The position numbers and the translations under genes are program-made. The notes beneath the pieces were generated by a model. The model was not told the DNA's origin and did not search any database. It saw only the letters and a list, made by a program, of their open reading frames with translations. This document shows, piece after piece, positions 52,180 to 62,752 of a DNA stretch of 64,000 nt. Within the stretch, counting starts at the first letter, position 1, and each line of letters begins with the position of its first letter. The stretch covers positions 806,001 through 870,000 of the forward strand of contig NZ_JQMO01000003.1 in the NCBI RefSeq assembly GCF_000744785.1. Reading direction: 5' to 3'. This DNA comes from Kitasatospora azatica KCTC 9699. Lineage in GTDB: Bacteria > Actinomycetota > Actinomycetes > Streptomycetales > Streptomycetaceae.

Positions 52180-53520
52180 TTGAACCTGCCCGTGACCGCC
52201 CTCCCGCGCAGATCCGCCCTGCTCACCGGCGCCGCCCTCGCCGCGACGGCCCTGCTCCTCACCGCCTGCTCCAGCTCCGGCTCCACCCCCGGCGACAACG
52301 CCGGCGGCACCGGCAGCGCCAACGGAGGCGCCAAGCTCACCCTGACCGTCGGCGACTTCGGCACGTTCGGCTACAAGGAAGCCGGCCTCTTCGACGCCTA
52401 CATGGCCGCGCACCCGAACATCACCATCAAGGAGACCACCACCACCGCCGAGGGCGACTACTGGACCGCCCTGCAGACCCACCTGTCGGCCGGCGGCGGG
52501 TTGGCCGACGTGCAGGCGCTGGAGGTCGGCCGGATCGCGCTGGCCACCTCCGACGCGCTGAGCAACGACTTCGAGAACCTGGCCAAGGCGCCGGGCCTCA
52601 GCCAGGGCGACTACCTGCCGTGGAAGTGGCAGCAGGCCACCACCGCCGACGGCCGGACCATCGGTCTGGGCACCGACGTCGGCCCGATGGCGATCTGCTA
52701 CCGCCAGGACCTGTTCCAGGCCGCCGGACTGCCCTCCGACCCGGCGGCGGTGAGCGCGCTGTGGGCCGGCGACTGGTCCAAGTACGTCGAGGCGGGCAAG
52801 CAGTTCCAGGCCAAGGCGCCCAAGGGCAGCTTCTTCATGGACTCCGCCACCGGCATGTTCAACGGCGTGGTCTCCAGCAGCTCCCAGCAGTACTACAAGG
52901 GCGGCAAGTTGGACTACAAGAACTCCCCCAGCGTCAAGTCCGCCTGGGACCTGGCGATGCAGGCCGACGCGGCCGGACTCTCGCAGGGCCTCAAGGAGTT
53001 CGACACCCCCTGGCAGACCGCCTTCTCGCAGTCCACCTTCGCCACCACGGTCTGCCCGTCCTGGCAGCAGGCCAACATCCAGAAGTACTCCGGCGCCGGC
53101 AACAGCGGCAAGTGGAACATCGCCCAGGCGCCGGCCGCCGGCAACTGGGGCGGTTCCTTCCTGGCCGTGCCCAGCAGCGGCAAACACAAGGCGGAGGCCG
53201 CGGCGCTGGTCGCCTGGCTCACCGCACCCGAGCAGCAGGCCAAGGTCTTCCAGGCGGTCGGCAACATCCCGTCCAACCAGAAGGCCTACGAGCTGCCCGG
53301 GCTCGCCGACTTCAAGAACCCGTTCATCGGCCCGAACGCGGCCACCGGCCAGATCTTCTCCACCGCCGCCAAGGCGATCCAGCCCGCCGAGATCGGCCCG
53401 CACTCCGGTGACGTGAAGGACGACATCAGCAACGGGATCCTGCTGGTCGAGCAGAACCACAAGAGCGCGACCGACGCGTGGAACACCACCGTTCAGCAGA
53501 TCGACAGCAGCGTCCAGTAG
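52180..53520 (+). CDS. cebE: Cellobiose/cellotriose ABC transporter substrate-binding lipoprotein
   Basis: 446 residues. Signal peptide with lipobox LLLTACSSSG (Cys about residue 24), then the family-1 binding-protein fold: LTVGDFGTFGYKEAGLFDAY, DVQALEVGRIALATSDAL, GLGTDVGPMAICYRQDLF, GNWGGSFLAVPSSGKHK. TTG start with CCAGGAG seven bases upstream. First gene of cebEFG, opposite cebR and preceded by a perfect CebR box. It binds cello-oligosaccharides outside the membrane. Confidence 0.92.
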   Translation: MNLPVTALPRRSALLTGAALAATALLLTACSSSGSTPGDNAGGTGSANGGAKLTLTVGDFGTFGYKEAGLFDAYMAAHPNITIKETTTTAEGDYWTALQTHLSAGGGLADVQALEVGRIALATSDALSNDFENLAKAPGLSQGDYLPWKWQQATTADGRTIGLGTDVGPMAICYRQDLFQAAGLPSDPAAVSALWAGDWSKYVEAGKQFQAKAPKGSFFMDSATGMFNGVVSSSSQQYYKGGKLDYKNSPSVKSAWDLAMQADAAGLSQGLKEFDTPWQTAFSQSTFATTVCPSWQQANIQKYSGAGNSGKWNIAQAPAAGNWGGSFLAVPSSGKHKAEAAALVAWLTAPEQQAKVFQAVGNIPSNQKAYELPGLADFKNPFIGPNAATGQIFSTAAKAIQPAEIGPHSGDVKDDISNGILLVEQNHKSATDAWNTTVQQIDSSVQ

Positions 53521-53602
53521 CCGGCGTGGGGCCGGCGTCCAAGCGTCGGCCCCGGTCGCGCCCCACCAGCACCCCATCAGCACCCCATGGAAGGAAGCCC
53601 CC

Positions 53603-54553
53603 GTGGCCACCTCCACCGGCCCTGGACGCCGCCAGACCTGGCGGACCCGGCTGTACCGCTGGGACAGCAAGGGCTCGCCCTACGCGTTCGTCGCGCCGTT
53701 CTTCCTCGTGTTCGCCGCCTTCGGGCTCTTCCCGCTGCTCTACACGGGCTGGCTCTCGCTGCACCAGGTGAGCCTGTACAACGTCAGCCGCTCGCACTGG
53801 GTCGGACTGCGCAACTACACCGACCTGTTCAGCGGGCCGCCCAGCCGGTTCTTCTGGAACGCGCTGCGCAACACCATCACGCTGGGTGCGCTCTCCACCG
53901 TTCCGCAGCTGCTGATCGCGCTGGGCCTGGCCCATCTGCTCAACTACCGGCTGCGCGGCCGCACCTTCCTGCGCACCGCGCTGCTCGCGCCGTACGCCAC
54001 CTCGGTGGCCGCGGCCACCCTGGTCTTCGCGCTGATCTTCAGTCCGGAGGGCGGGATGGCCAACTGGCTGCTCGGCCTGGTCGGAGCCGGGCCGGTGCAC
54101 TGGGAGGCCGGGCACTGGACCTCGCAGTTCGCCATCGCGCTGATCGTCACCTGGCGCTGGACCGGCTACAACGCGCTGATCTACCTGGCCGCGATGCAGG
54201 CGGTGCCCGGCGACCTCTACGAGGCGGCGGCGATCGACGGGGCCAACCGGTGGCGGCAGTTCTGGCACGTGACGGTGCCCGCGCTGCGCCCGACGATCCT
54301 GTTCACGGTCGTGGTCTCCACCATCGGCGCCACCCAACTCTTCGGCGAGCCCTACCTGTTCGGCGGCCAAAGCGGCCACCAGGGCGGCGCCGCCAACCAG
54401 TACGAGACGCTCGGCGTGCTGATGTACGACCAGGGCTTCCGCAACAGCATGCTGGGCCGCGCCTCCGCCGTCGCCTGGACCATGTTCGCGCTGCTCCTGC
54501 TGCTCGGCCTGGTCAACGCCCTGATCGCCCGTCGGCTGCGGCGTGCCCACTAG
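53603..54553 (+). CDS. cebF: Cello-oligosaccharide ABC transporter permease CebF
   Basis: 316 residues, six membrane helices, MalF-like. The EAA loop that contacts the ATPase is VPGDLYEAAAIDGANRWRQF with the conserved EAA---G pattern. GTG start with GGAAGGAAG upstream. In streptomycetes this importer relies on the shared ATPase MsiK encoded elsewhere, which agrees with the lack of an ATPase gene here. Confidence 0.93.
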   Translation: MATSTGPGRRQTWRTRLYRWDSKGSPYAFVAPFFLVFAAFGLFPLLYTGWLSLHQVSLYNVSRSHWVGLRNYTDLFSGPPSRFFWNALRNTITLGALSTVPQLLIALGLAHLLNYRLRGRTFLRTALLAPYATSVAAATLVFALIFSPEGGMANWLLGLVGAGPVHWEAGHWTSQFAIALIVTWRWTGYNALIYLAAMQAVPGDLYEAAAIDGANRWRQFWHVTVPALRPTILFTVVVSTIGATQLFGEPYLFGGQSGHQGGAANQYETLGVLMYDQGFRNSMLGRASAVAWTMFALLLLLGLVNALIARRLRRAH

Positions 54554-54592
54554 CCGTGCGCACCAGTCGTGCGGACCAACGGAAGGACCCTC

Positions 54593-55453
54593 ATGACCCG
54601 CGCCGGACGGACCCGCGCCGGACGCCAGCACCACGCCGGCCCGTGGACCTACCTGGTCCTGATCGTGGTCGCGCTGGCCTCGCTCTTCCCGCTCTACTGG
54701 ACGCTGGTGGCCGCCTCCACCGACGCGCACCGGGTGGTCTCCAGCCCGCCGCCGCTGCTGCCCGGCGGCAACCTGTTCAAGAACCTCGACTACGTCTGGC
54801 ACAACGCGGGCGGCCGCGGCATGGGCGTGGCCCTGCTCAACTCGACCCTGGTGGCCGGCTCGGTCACGATCGGCACGGTCGCCTTCTCGCTGCTGGCCGG
54901 GTTCGCCTTCGCCAAGCTGCGGTTCGCCGGCCGGGGCGTGCTGATGAGCCTGGTGGTCGCCACCCTGGCGGTGCCCGCGCAGCTGAGCGTGGTGCCGCTG
55001 TTCATCCTGATGAAGCGGCTGGGCCTGGGGAACCACCTGGGCGCGCTGATCCTGCCGACCCTGGTGACCGCCTTCGGGGTCTTCTTCATGCGCCAGTACC
55101 TGGTCCAGGCGCTGCCCACCGAACTGCTGGAGGCGGCCCGGACCGACGGAGCCAACTCCTTGCGGGTGGTCTGGCATGTCGTGGTGCCTATCGCCCGCCC
55201 GGCGATGGCCGTCCTTGGCATGCTGACCTTCGTGCAGTCCTGGAACGACTTCCTGTGGCCGATCATCGCGATGAACGGCGCCACCAACCCCACCGTGCAG
55301 GTGGCGCTGGCCGGCCTGGGCACCGGCTGGTCCACCGACTGGTCGGTGATCATGGCGGGTGCGCTGATCGGCACGGTGCCGCTGCTGCTGGTCTTCGTCC
55401 TGTTCGGCAAACACATCGTCGGCGGCATCACTCAGGGCGCCGTCAAGGGGTAG
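54593..55453 (+). CDS. cebG: Cello-oligosaccharide ABC transporter permease CebG
   Basis: 286 residues, six helices, MalG-like, with the EAA motif [20 protein letters not shown] and the preceding [23 protein letters not shown] 54593 has GGAAGGACC upstream; an upstream in-frame ATG at 54569 is less likely. Forms the membrane channel with CebF. Confidence 0.92.
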   Translation: MTRAGRTRAGRQHHAGPWTYLVLIVVALASLFPLYWTLVAASTDAHRVVSSPPPLLPGGNLFKNLDYVWHNAGGRGMGVALLNSTLVAGSVTIGTVAFSLLAGFAFAKLRFAGRGVLMSLVVATLAVPAQLSVVPLFILMKRLGLGNHLGALILPTLVTAFGVFFMRQYLVQALPTELLEAARTDGANSLRVVWHVVVPIARPAMAVLGMLTFVQSWNDFLWPIIAMNGATNPTVQVALAGLGTGWSTDWSVIMAGALIGTVPLLLVFVLFGKHIVGGITQGAVKG

Positions 55454-55486
55454 TCCCCGGCACAGCCCACCACCCGAACCTCTCTC

Positions 55487-55500
55487 TGGGAGCGCTCCAT
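55487..55500. promoter_or_regulatory. CebR box overlapping the bglC ribosome site
   Basis: TGGGAGCGCTCCAT matches the operator at 13 of 14 positions and includes the only SD-like sequence (GGGAG) of bglC, two bases before its ATG at 55503. Confidence 0.85.
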
Positions 55501-55502
55501 CC

Positions 55503-56969
55503 ATGACTCTTGCACCCAACAGCCCCGACGCCACCGCTCAGCTGCGCTTCCCCACCGGATTCCACTGGGGCGCGGCCACCGCCGCCTACCAGATCGAGGG
55601 CGCGGTGCGGGAGGACGGCCGGACCCCGTCGATCTGGGACACCTTCAGCCACACGCCGGGCAAGGTGCACGCCGGCGACACCGGTGACGTGGCCACCGAC
55701 CACTACCACCGGTACCCCGAGGACATCGCGCTGATGGCCGAACTCGGCCTGACCGCCTACCGGTTCTCCATCTCCTGGTCCCGGGTGCAGCCCACCGGGC
55801 GGGGCCCGGCGGTCGAACGCGGCCTGGACTTCTACCGGCGGCTCACCGACCAGCTGCTCGAAGCCGGGATCCAGCCGTTCGCCACCCTCTACCACTGGGA
55901 CCTCCCCCAGGAGTTGGAGGACCGCGGCGGCTGGCCGGAGCGGGACACCGCCGAACGCTTCGGCGAGTACGCGGCCTTGGCCGCCGAGGCACTGGGAGAC
56001 CGGGTGGCGGTCTGGACGACGCTGAACGAGCCCTGGTGCTCCGCCTTCCTCGGCTACGGCTCCGGTGTGCACGCGCCCGGCCGCACCAACCCGCGCGACG
56101 CGCTGCGCGCGGCCCACCACCTCAACCTCGGGCACGGCCGGGCCGTGGCCGCCCTGCGGGCCGCGCTGCCGGACAGCGCGCAGCTCGCGATCAGCCTGAA
56201 CCTCCACCAGGTGCGCGCGCTCAGCGCGGAGCCCGCCGACCGGGAGGCCGCCCGGCGGGTCGACGCGGTCGGCAACCGGATCTTCACCGGCCCGCTGCTG
56301 CACGGCGGCTACCCCGACGACCTGCGCCGGGACACGGCGCACCTGGTGGACTGGGCGGAGCTGGTGCGGCCCGGCGACGAGCAGGCGATCGGCGCCCCGA
56401 TCGACGTGCTGGGGATCAACTACTACACGCCCACCCTGGTCTCGGCGCCCCAGCACGAGGCCGGGCTCTCGCCCACCGAGGCGGCCCGGCACGACGCGCA
56501 CGGCGCCAGCGAGCATTCGCCGTGGCCCGGTTCGGAGTCGGTGCTCTTCCACCTGCCGCCGGGCGGCACCACCGAGATGGGCTGGGCGATCGACCCCTCG
56601 GGCCTGTACGACCTGCTCACCGAGGCCGGCCGGGCCAACCCCGGGCTGGCCCTGATGGTCACCGAGAACGGCGCCGCCTTCCCGGACGTGCTGACCGCCG
56701 AAGGCGCGGTCCACGACCCCGAGCGGATCGCCTACCTGCACTCGCACCTGGCCGCCGTCCACCGGGCCGTCGCCGACGGGGCCGACGTGCGCGGCTACTT
56801 CCTCTGGTCGCTGCTGGACAACTTCGAGTGGGCCCACGGCTATGCCAAGCGGTTCGGCGCGGTCTACGTCGACTACGCCACCCAGCGGCGGATCCCCAAG
56901 TCCAGCGCGCACTGGTACGCCCGGACGGCGCGTCACAACGCCATCGACGCCGTGCACGACCAGGGCTGA
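55503..56969 (+). CDS. bglC: GH1 beta-glucosidase (cytoplasmic cellobiase)
   Basis: 488 residues of glycoside hydrolase family 1. [20 protein letters not shown] at the N-terminus, acid/base Glu in [20 protein letters not shown] (about residue 178) and nucleophile Glu in [12 protein letters not shown] (about 388), [12 protein letters not shown] near the C-terminus. No signal peptide, so it hydrolyses imported cellobiose to glucose inside the cell, which also removes the CebR inducer. Directly behind cebG, as in other streptomycetes. Confidence 0.95.
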   Translation: MTLAPNSPDATAQLRFPTGFHWGAATAAYQIEGAVREDGRTPSIWDTFSHTPGKVHAGDTGDVATDHYHRYPEDIALMAELGLTAYRFSISWSRVQPTGRGPAVERGLDFYRRLTDQLLEAGIQPFATLYHWDLPQELEDRGGWPERDTAERFGEYAALAAEALGDRVAVWTTLNEPWCSAFLGYGSGVHAPGRTNPRDALRAAHHLNLGHGRAVAALRAALPDSAQLAISLNLHQVRALSAEPADREAARRVDAVGNRIFTGPLLHGGYPDDLRRDTAHLVDWAELVRPGDEQAIGAPIDVLGINYYTPTLVSAPQHEAGLSPTEAARHDAHGASEHSPWPGSESVLFHLPPGGTTEMGWAIDPSGLYDLLTEAGRANPGLALMVTENGAAFPDVLTAEGAVHDPERIAYLHSHLAAVHRAVADGADVRGYFLWSLLDNFEWAHGYAKRFGAVYVDYATQRRIPKSSAHWYARTARHNAIDAVHDQG

Positions 56970-56993
56970 GCAGGACGGCCGGAGTAGCGGCCG

Positions 56994-57524
56994 CTACTCC
57001 GCTGCCACGGCCGCCAGGGTCTCGGTCAGCCACTCCACCCAGAACTGTTCGAGCCCGATCCCGGCGCTGAGCACCCGGTGCTGCAGGCGGTTCTCGGTCG
57101 CCGCCTGCTCGGGCGGGAAGTCGTGCTGTTCGATCGCCAGGTAGCTGGCCAGCTGCTGCTGATGGAGCGCCAGATGCCGCTCCAACTCGGCCCGCAGCCC
57201 GTACCCGCCGACCACCGCCGCCGCGCGCAGCCGCAGCAGCAGCGGCTCCCGGAAGGACTTCGGCTCCTGGCGTTCGGCGGTCCATGCGACGAGGGCTGCC
57301 CGACCTTCGGGCAGTACCTCGTACTCCTTGCGCTGGCCGCGGCTGGGCGGCTGCGGGATGTCCCGGATCAGCCCGGCCTGTTCCAGCTTGCCCAGCTCGC
57401 GGTAGATCTGCTGGTGGGTGGCGGGCCAGAAGAACCCGATCGACTTGTCGAAACGGCGCGTCAGCTCCAGCCCGGAGGAGGGTTTCTCCAGCAGGGCGGT
57501 GAGGATGGCGTGCGGCAGCGACAT
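56994..57524 (-). CDS. PadR-family transcriptional regulator
   Basis: 176 residues. N-terminal winged HTH (LPHAILTALLEKPSSGLELT, FFWPATHQQIYRELGKLEQA, GLIRDIPQP, RKEYEVLPEGRAAL, a PadR signature) and the C-terminal helical Vir_act_alpha_C dimerisation domain (RAELERHLALHQQQLASYLA). Located 31 bases upstream of the dienoyl-CoA reductase stop, tail-to-head on the same strand, so it may be read through from it. Confidence 0.92.
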   Translation of the reverse strand: MSLPHAILTALLEKPSSGLELTRRFDKSIGFFWPATHQQIYRELGKLEQAGLIRDIPQPPSRGQRKEYEVLPEGRAALVAWTAERQEPKSFREPLLLRLRAAAVVGGYGLRAELERHLALHQQQLASYLAIEQHDFPPEQAATENRLQHRVLSAGIGLEQFWVEWLTETLAAVAAE

Positions 57525-57555
57525 TGGACCACTCTATCCAGGCCCGCCGCAGGCC

Positions 57556-59637
<2,082 letters not shown>

Positions 59638-59666
59638 CTAGTTTCATAACCTCGGGGACCGACGCC

Positions 59667-60065
59667 TCAGACCTCGCGCGCGTCGTACGCCCGCTGCGCG
59701 TCGAGCATCTGCGGCAACTGCCCCTCGACCAGCTCGATCAGCGCGCGCAGCCGCTCCGCAACCTCGCGACCGAGGTCGGTGAGCCGGTACTCCACCCGCG
59801 GCGGGTTGGTCGGCTGCGCCTCCCGGTGCACCAGTCCGTCACGCTCCAGCGCGTGCAGGGTCTGGGAGAGCATCTTCTCGCTCACCCCGTCCACCCGGCG
59901 GCGCAGCTCGTTGAATCGGAAGGTGCCTTCCTGAAGCGCGGCCAGGGTCAGGCTGCCCCAGGCGTGGGTGACGTCCTTCAGCACGTGCCGCGACGGGCAG
60001 TTGCGCGCGAAGACGTCGTAGGGCAGGTCCTCGTCCGCGATCGCCTGGATGCTCTCGGTTGCCAT
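59667..60065 (-). CDS. HxlR-family transcriptional regulator
   Basis: 132 residues, a single winged HTH of the HxlR type: CPSRHVLKDVTHAWGSLTLA, GTFRFNELRRRVDGVSEKML, SQTLHALERDGLVHREA and VEYRLTDLGREVAERL. A cysteine (NCPSR) near residue 22 is at the place of the redox-sensing Cys of several HxlR proteins. Divergent from a flavodoxin-like reductase gene, which it likely regulates. Confidence 0.92.
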   Translation of the reverse strand: MATESIQAIADEDLPYDVFARNCPSRHVLKDVTHAWGSLTLAALQEGTFRFNELRRRVDGVSEKMLSQTLHALERDGLVHREAQPTNPPRVEYRLTDLGREVAERLRALIELVEGQLPQMLDAQRAYDAREV

Positions 60066-60100
60066 ACCACGCAGTGTACGCCTCACCCCGCGAGTGCACA

Positions 60101-60125
60101 GCGCTAACGCGAGGGTTGCGCTAAC
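60101..60125. promoter_or_regulatory. Direct repeat GCGCTAAC (17-bp period) between divergent genes
   Basis: GCGCTAAC at 60101-60108 and again at 60118-60125, between hxlR-type and oxidoreductase starts. Candidate regulator site or overlapping promoter element. Confidence 0.45.
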
Positions 60126-60199
60126 CAAATGAAAGTGCTTTCCTTCTTGCAGCGCAGGCCTCCATCAGCGCAACCGCACACGAGACACCAGGAGCCACC

Positions 60200-60790
60200 G
60201 TGACCAGTCCCGTCATCGCCATCGCCTACCACTCCGGCTACGGCCACACCGCCGTCCTCGCCGAGGCCGTCAAGGCCGGCGCCGTCGACGCGGGCGCCAC
60301 CGTCCACCTGGTCAAGGTCGACGAGATCACCGACGCGCAGTGGGAGCTGCTGGACGCCGCCGACGCCATCGTCTTCGGCTCCCCCACCTACATGGGCACC
60401 GCTTCCGGTAAGTTCCACGAGTTCGCCGAGGCCTCCTCCAAGCGCTGGTTCAGCTCGGCCTGGCAGAACAAGCTGGCGGCGGGCTTCACCAACTCGGCCA
60501 GCAAGAGCGGCGACAAGCTGCACACCCTGCAGTTCTTCAGCATCCTGGCCGCCCAGCACGGCATGACCTGGGTGAACCTGGGCCTGCACCCGGGCTGGAA
60601 CAGCTCGACGGCCTCCGAGTACGACCTCAACCGCCTCGGCATCTTCATGGGCGCCGGCGCCCAGAGCAACAACGACCAGGGCCCGGAGGGCGTGCACAAG
60701 GCGGACCTCGCCACCGCCGAGCACCTGGGCCGCCGGATCACCGAGCAGGCCGCCGTCTTCCGCGCCGGCCAGGCGGCGCTGGCCGCCTGA
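60200..60790 (+). CDS. Flavodoxin-fold NAD(P)H-dependent FMN reductase (WrbA-like)
   Basis: 196 residues with a flavodoxin-like fold: VIAIAYHSGYGHTAVLAEAV (FMN phosphate loop), DAIVFGSPTYMGTASGKFHE, KLAAGFTNSASKSGDKLHTL and a late GAGAQSNNDQGPEG. Reduces quinones or serves FMN-dependent chemistry. GTG start with CAGGAGCCACC upstream. Divergent from an HxlR regulator, the usual arrangement for stress-induced quinone reductases. Confidence 0.9.
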   Translation: MTSPVIAIAYHSGYGHTAVLAEAVKAGAVDAGATVHLVKVDEITDAQWELLDAADAIVFGSPTYMGTASGKFHEFAEASSKRWFSSAWQNKLAAGFTNSASKSGDKLHTLQFFSILAAQHGMTWVNLGLHPGWNSSTASEYDLNRLGIFMGAGAQSNNDQGPEGVHKADLATAEHLGRRITEQAAVFRAGQAALAA

Positions 60791-60821
60791 CACGCCGGAT
60801 GACGGGCGGCGGGCCCGGTCG

Positions 60822-60866
60822 GGTCCGGTCCGGTCCGGTCCGGTCCGGTCCGGTCCGGTCCGGTCC
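60822..60866. repeat. (GGTCC)9 pentanucleotide repeat
   Basis: Nine uninterrupted GGTCC copies directly after the reductase gene and touching the hairpin at 60865. Copy number of such arrays varies by slippage. Confidence 0.95.
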
Positions 60867-60904
60867 GACAAGCGTCCGGCGCCGGGGTGCGGGACGCTTG
60901 TCGG
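60865..60904. terminator. Perfect 13-bp hairpin
   Basis: CCGACAAGCGTCC (60865-60877) pairs fully with GGACGCTTGTCGG (60892-60904) around a 14-base loop. Located 75 bases after the reductase stop. Confidence 0.8.
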
Positions 60905-60927
60905 GCTGGGCCTCCACGCCGCCCCCC

Positions 60928-60961
60928 GGAGTCCTGTGATGGTTGGAGTCCTGTGATGGTT
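60928..60961 (+). repeat. 17-bp tandem duplication containing SD and start codon
   Basis: GGAGTCCTGTGATGGTT occurs twice without a gap (60928-60944, 60945-60961). The first copy's ATG (60939) opens a five-codon frame, MVGVL, that stops at a TGA overlapping the main ATG at 60956 (TGATG). Confidence 0.9.
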
Positions 60962-61609
60962 ACCGACCGGCCCTCATCGGCGCCCGCCCGCTGGCTGCCG
61001 CTGCTCGGCACGCCACTGGCCGCCGGGCCGGCCGCCACCTTCTCGGCCGCCTTCGCGCTCAGCCCCGGCATCCCGGCGGCGGTCGCGCTGCTCGGCGAGC
61101 GCCGACTGCTGAGGCCCCGTCAGGAGTTCCGCGCCGTCGTCTACGGCGACCCGCTGCTCGCGCTGGCCGCCGCCACCGGTGTGGCGCAGTGCCGCTCGGT
61201 GCCGCCGGCCGCGGTCCGCCGCTGGGTGCGCGGCCCGCTGGCGGTGGCGGCGGGCGCCGGCTGGCTCGGCTTCGGCCTCTGGCAGTGGCGGGCCGAGGTA
61301 CGGGCCGGGCGGTTCAACCGGGCCCAGGCGCTGGCGCCCACCAAGATCTGGCACCAGCTGGCGGTCTACCCGCTGCTCGGCTACCTGGCCGGCTCGGCCG
61401 TGCTGGCCGGCCTCAGCTGCCCGGACGGGCGGTTCGGGCGCCCGGGCCAGGCGCTGATCGCGGGCTGTGTCGGAAGCTGGCTGCTCGCCAACGTGCACGA
61501 CCGCCGCCACCTCAAGCTCGGCCATCCCCCGTACGACTGGCGCCATCTGCGCCCCGCCGCCCGCCCCTGGCCGACCGCCTCGGCGACGCTGCGCGCCGCA
61601 CTCGGCTGA
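60956..61609 (+). CDS. Membrane protein of unknown function
   Basis: 217 residues. Hydrophobic segments near residues 15-45, 63-75, 92-107, 137-155 and 174-188 alternate with Arg-rich loops (FRAVVYGDPLLALAAATGVA, WQWRAEVRAGRFNRAQALAP); ends with LANVHDRRHLKLGHPPYDWR. No family recognised. The ATG used here is the second of two duplicated start regions; GGAG sits eight bases upstream. Confidence 0.65.
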   Translation: MVTDRPSSAPARWLPLLGTPLAAGPAATFSAAFALSPGIPAAVALLGERRLLRPRQEFRAVVYGDPLLALAAATGVAQCRSVPPAAVRRWVRGPLAVAAGAGWLGFGLWQWRAEVRAGRFNRAQALAPTKIWHQLAVYPLLGYLAGSAVLAGLSCPDGRFGRPGQALIAGCVGSWLLANVHDRRHLKLGHPPYDWRHLRPAARPWPTASATLRAALG

Positions 61610-61643
61610 CAGCGCCGCGCTCGGCTGAATGTCTGAGACCGGC

Positions 61644-62723
61644 TCAGAACACCACCAGCGACCGGCCGCCGTGCCCGGCTGCCATCCGCTCGAAGGCCGC
61701 CGGGATCTCGTCCAGCGTGATCCGGTCGGTGATCAGCGCCTCCAGGTCCAGCCGACCGGCCCGGACGCGCTCGGCCAGCACCGGGATGTCCTTGGCCGGG
61801 TCACTGTTGCCGTAGACGCAGGCGGAGAGCGTCCGGGCGAAGTGGAACAGCTCCAGTGCCGAGAACGAGACCAGGTCGTCCTTGCCGCCGATGCCGACCA
61901 CGGTGGTCCGCCCGCCGCGCCGGGTGGTCGACCACGCGGCCCGGATGGTGCTGCCCCGCCCGACGCACTCGAAGGCCTGGTCCGCGCCGTGGCCCTCGGT
62001 CAACTTCCGTACCGTGCGGGCGGTCTGGTCGTCCGCCAGGAGGAACTCGGTGGCGCCGTGGCGGCGCGCCAGCTCCTCCTTCTCGGGGGTGACGTCCACC
62101 GCGATGATCGGCCCGGCGCCGGCCAGCCGGGCCGCCTGCAGCACCGCCAGCCCGACTCCGCCGAGCCCGAAGACCACCACCGACTCGCCGGCCCGCACCC
62201 GGGCCGCGTTGTGCACCGCGCCGTAGCCGGTGAGCACCGCGCAGCCGAGCAGTGCGGCCGAGGTCAGCGGCACCCCCTCGGGCAGCGGCAGCAGCGCCCG
62301 CTCGCTGACCACGGTCTCCTCGGCGAAGGCGGCCACGCCCAGGCCCGGGTAGACGCCGGTGCCGTCGGCCAGCGCGCCGAAGGTCTCGCCGTAGCCGTCG
62401 GCGGCCCGCTCGCAGAGCCACGGCTCGCCGATCGTGCAGAGGTGGCAGGCGCCGCAGGCGGGCGCCCAGTTGAGCACCACCGGATCGCCGATCCGGACCG
62501 TGCTGACGCCTTCGCCGACGGCGACCACGGTGCCGGCGCCCTCGTGGCCGAGCACCACGGGGGTCGGGGTGCGCAGCACTCCGTTGGAGAGCGACAGGTC
62601 GGAGTGGCAGACGCCGGCGGCGGCGAGCTTGACCCGGACCCGGCCGGGTCCGGGCTCGGGCAGCTCGATCTCGGTCAGTTCCAGCGGAGCGCCCACGGCA
62701 GTGAGCAGGGCAGCGCGAACCAT
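61644..62723 (-). CDS. Zinc-dependent alcohol dehydrogenase (MDR class III-like)
   Basis: 359 residues. Catalytic zinc ligands Cys in AAGVCHSDLSLSNG and His-Glu in VLGHEGAGTVVAVGEGV; structural zinc cysteines in CGACHLCTIGEPWLCE; Rossmann motif VVVFGLGGVGLAVLQAARL. C-terminal ITDRITLDEIPAAFERMAAG is typical of class III-like and mycothiol/NDMA-type actinobacterial enzymes. Starts 30 bases after the aldehyde dehydrogenase gene stop, so the two probably oxidise an alcohol to an acid in sequence. Confidence 0.9.
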   Translation of the reverse strand: MVRAALLTAVGAPLELTEIELPEPGPGRVRVKLAAAGVCHSDLSLSNGVLRTPTPVVLGHEGAGTVVAVGEGVSTVRIGDPVVLNWAPACGACHLCTIGEPWLCERAADGYGETFGALADGTGVYPGLGVAAFAEETVVSERALLPLPEGVPLTSAALLGCAVLTGYGAVHNAARVRAGESVVVFGLGGVGLAVLQAARLAGAGPIIAVDVTPEKEELARRHGATEFLLADDQTARTVRKLTEGHGADQAFECVGRGSTIRAAWSTTRRGGRTTVVGIGGKDDLVSFSALELFHFARTLSACVYGNSDPAKDIPVLAERVRAGRLDLEALITDRITLDEIPAAFERMAAGHGGRSLVVF

Positions 62724-62752
62724 GCTGATCCTTAGGGTTGAGGGTGACCGGC

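Noticed and set aside
53426..55534. 702-residue minus-strand frame opposite cebF/cebG
   Set aside because: Composition is Gln/Gly/His/Arg-rich shadow of two clear permease genes; no motif or ribosome site.
60822..60866. CRISPR-like repeat array
   Set aside because: Units are 5 bp without spacers; it is a simple tandem repeat.
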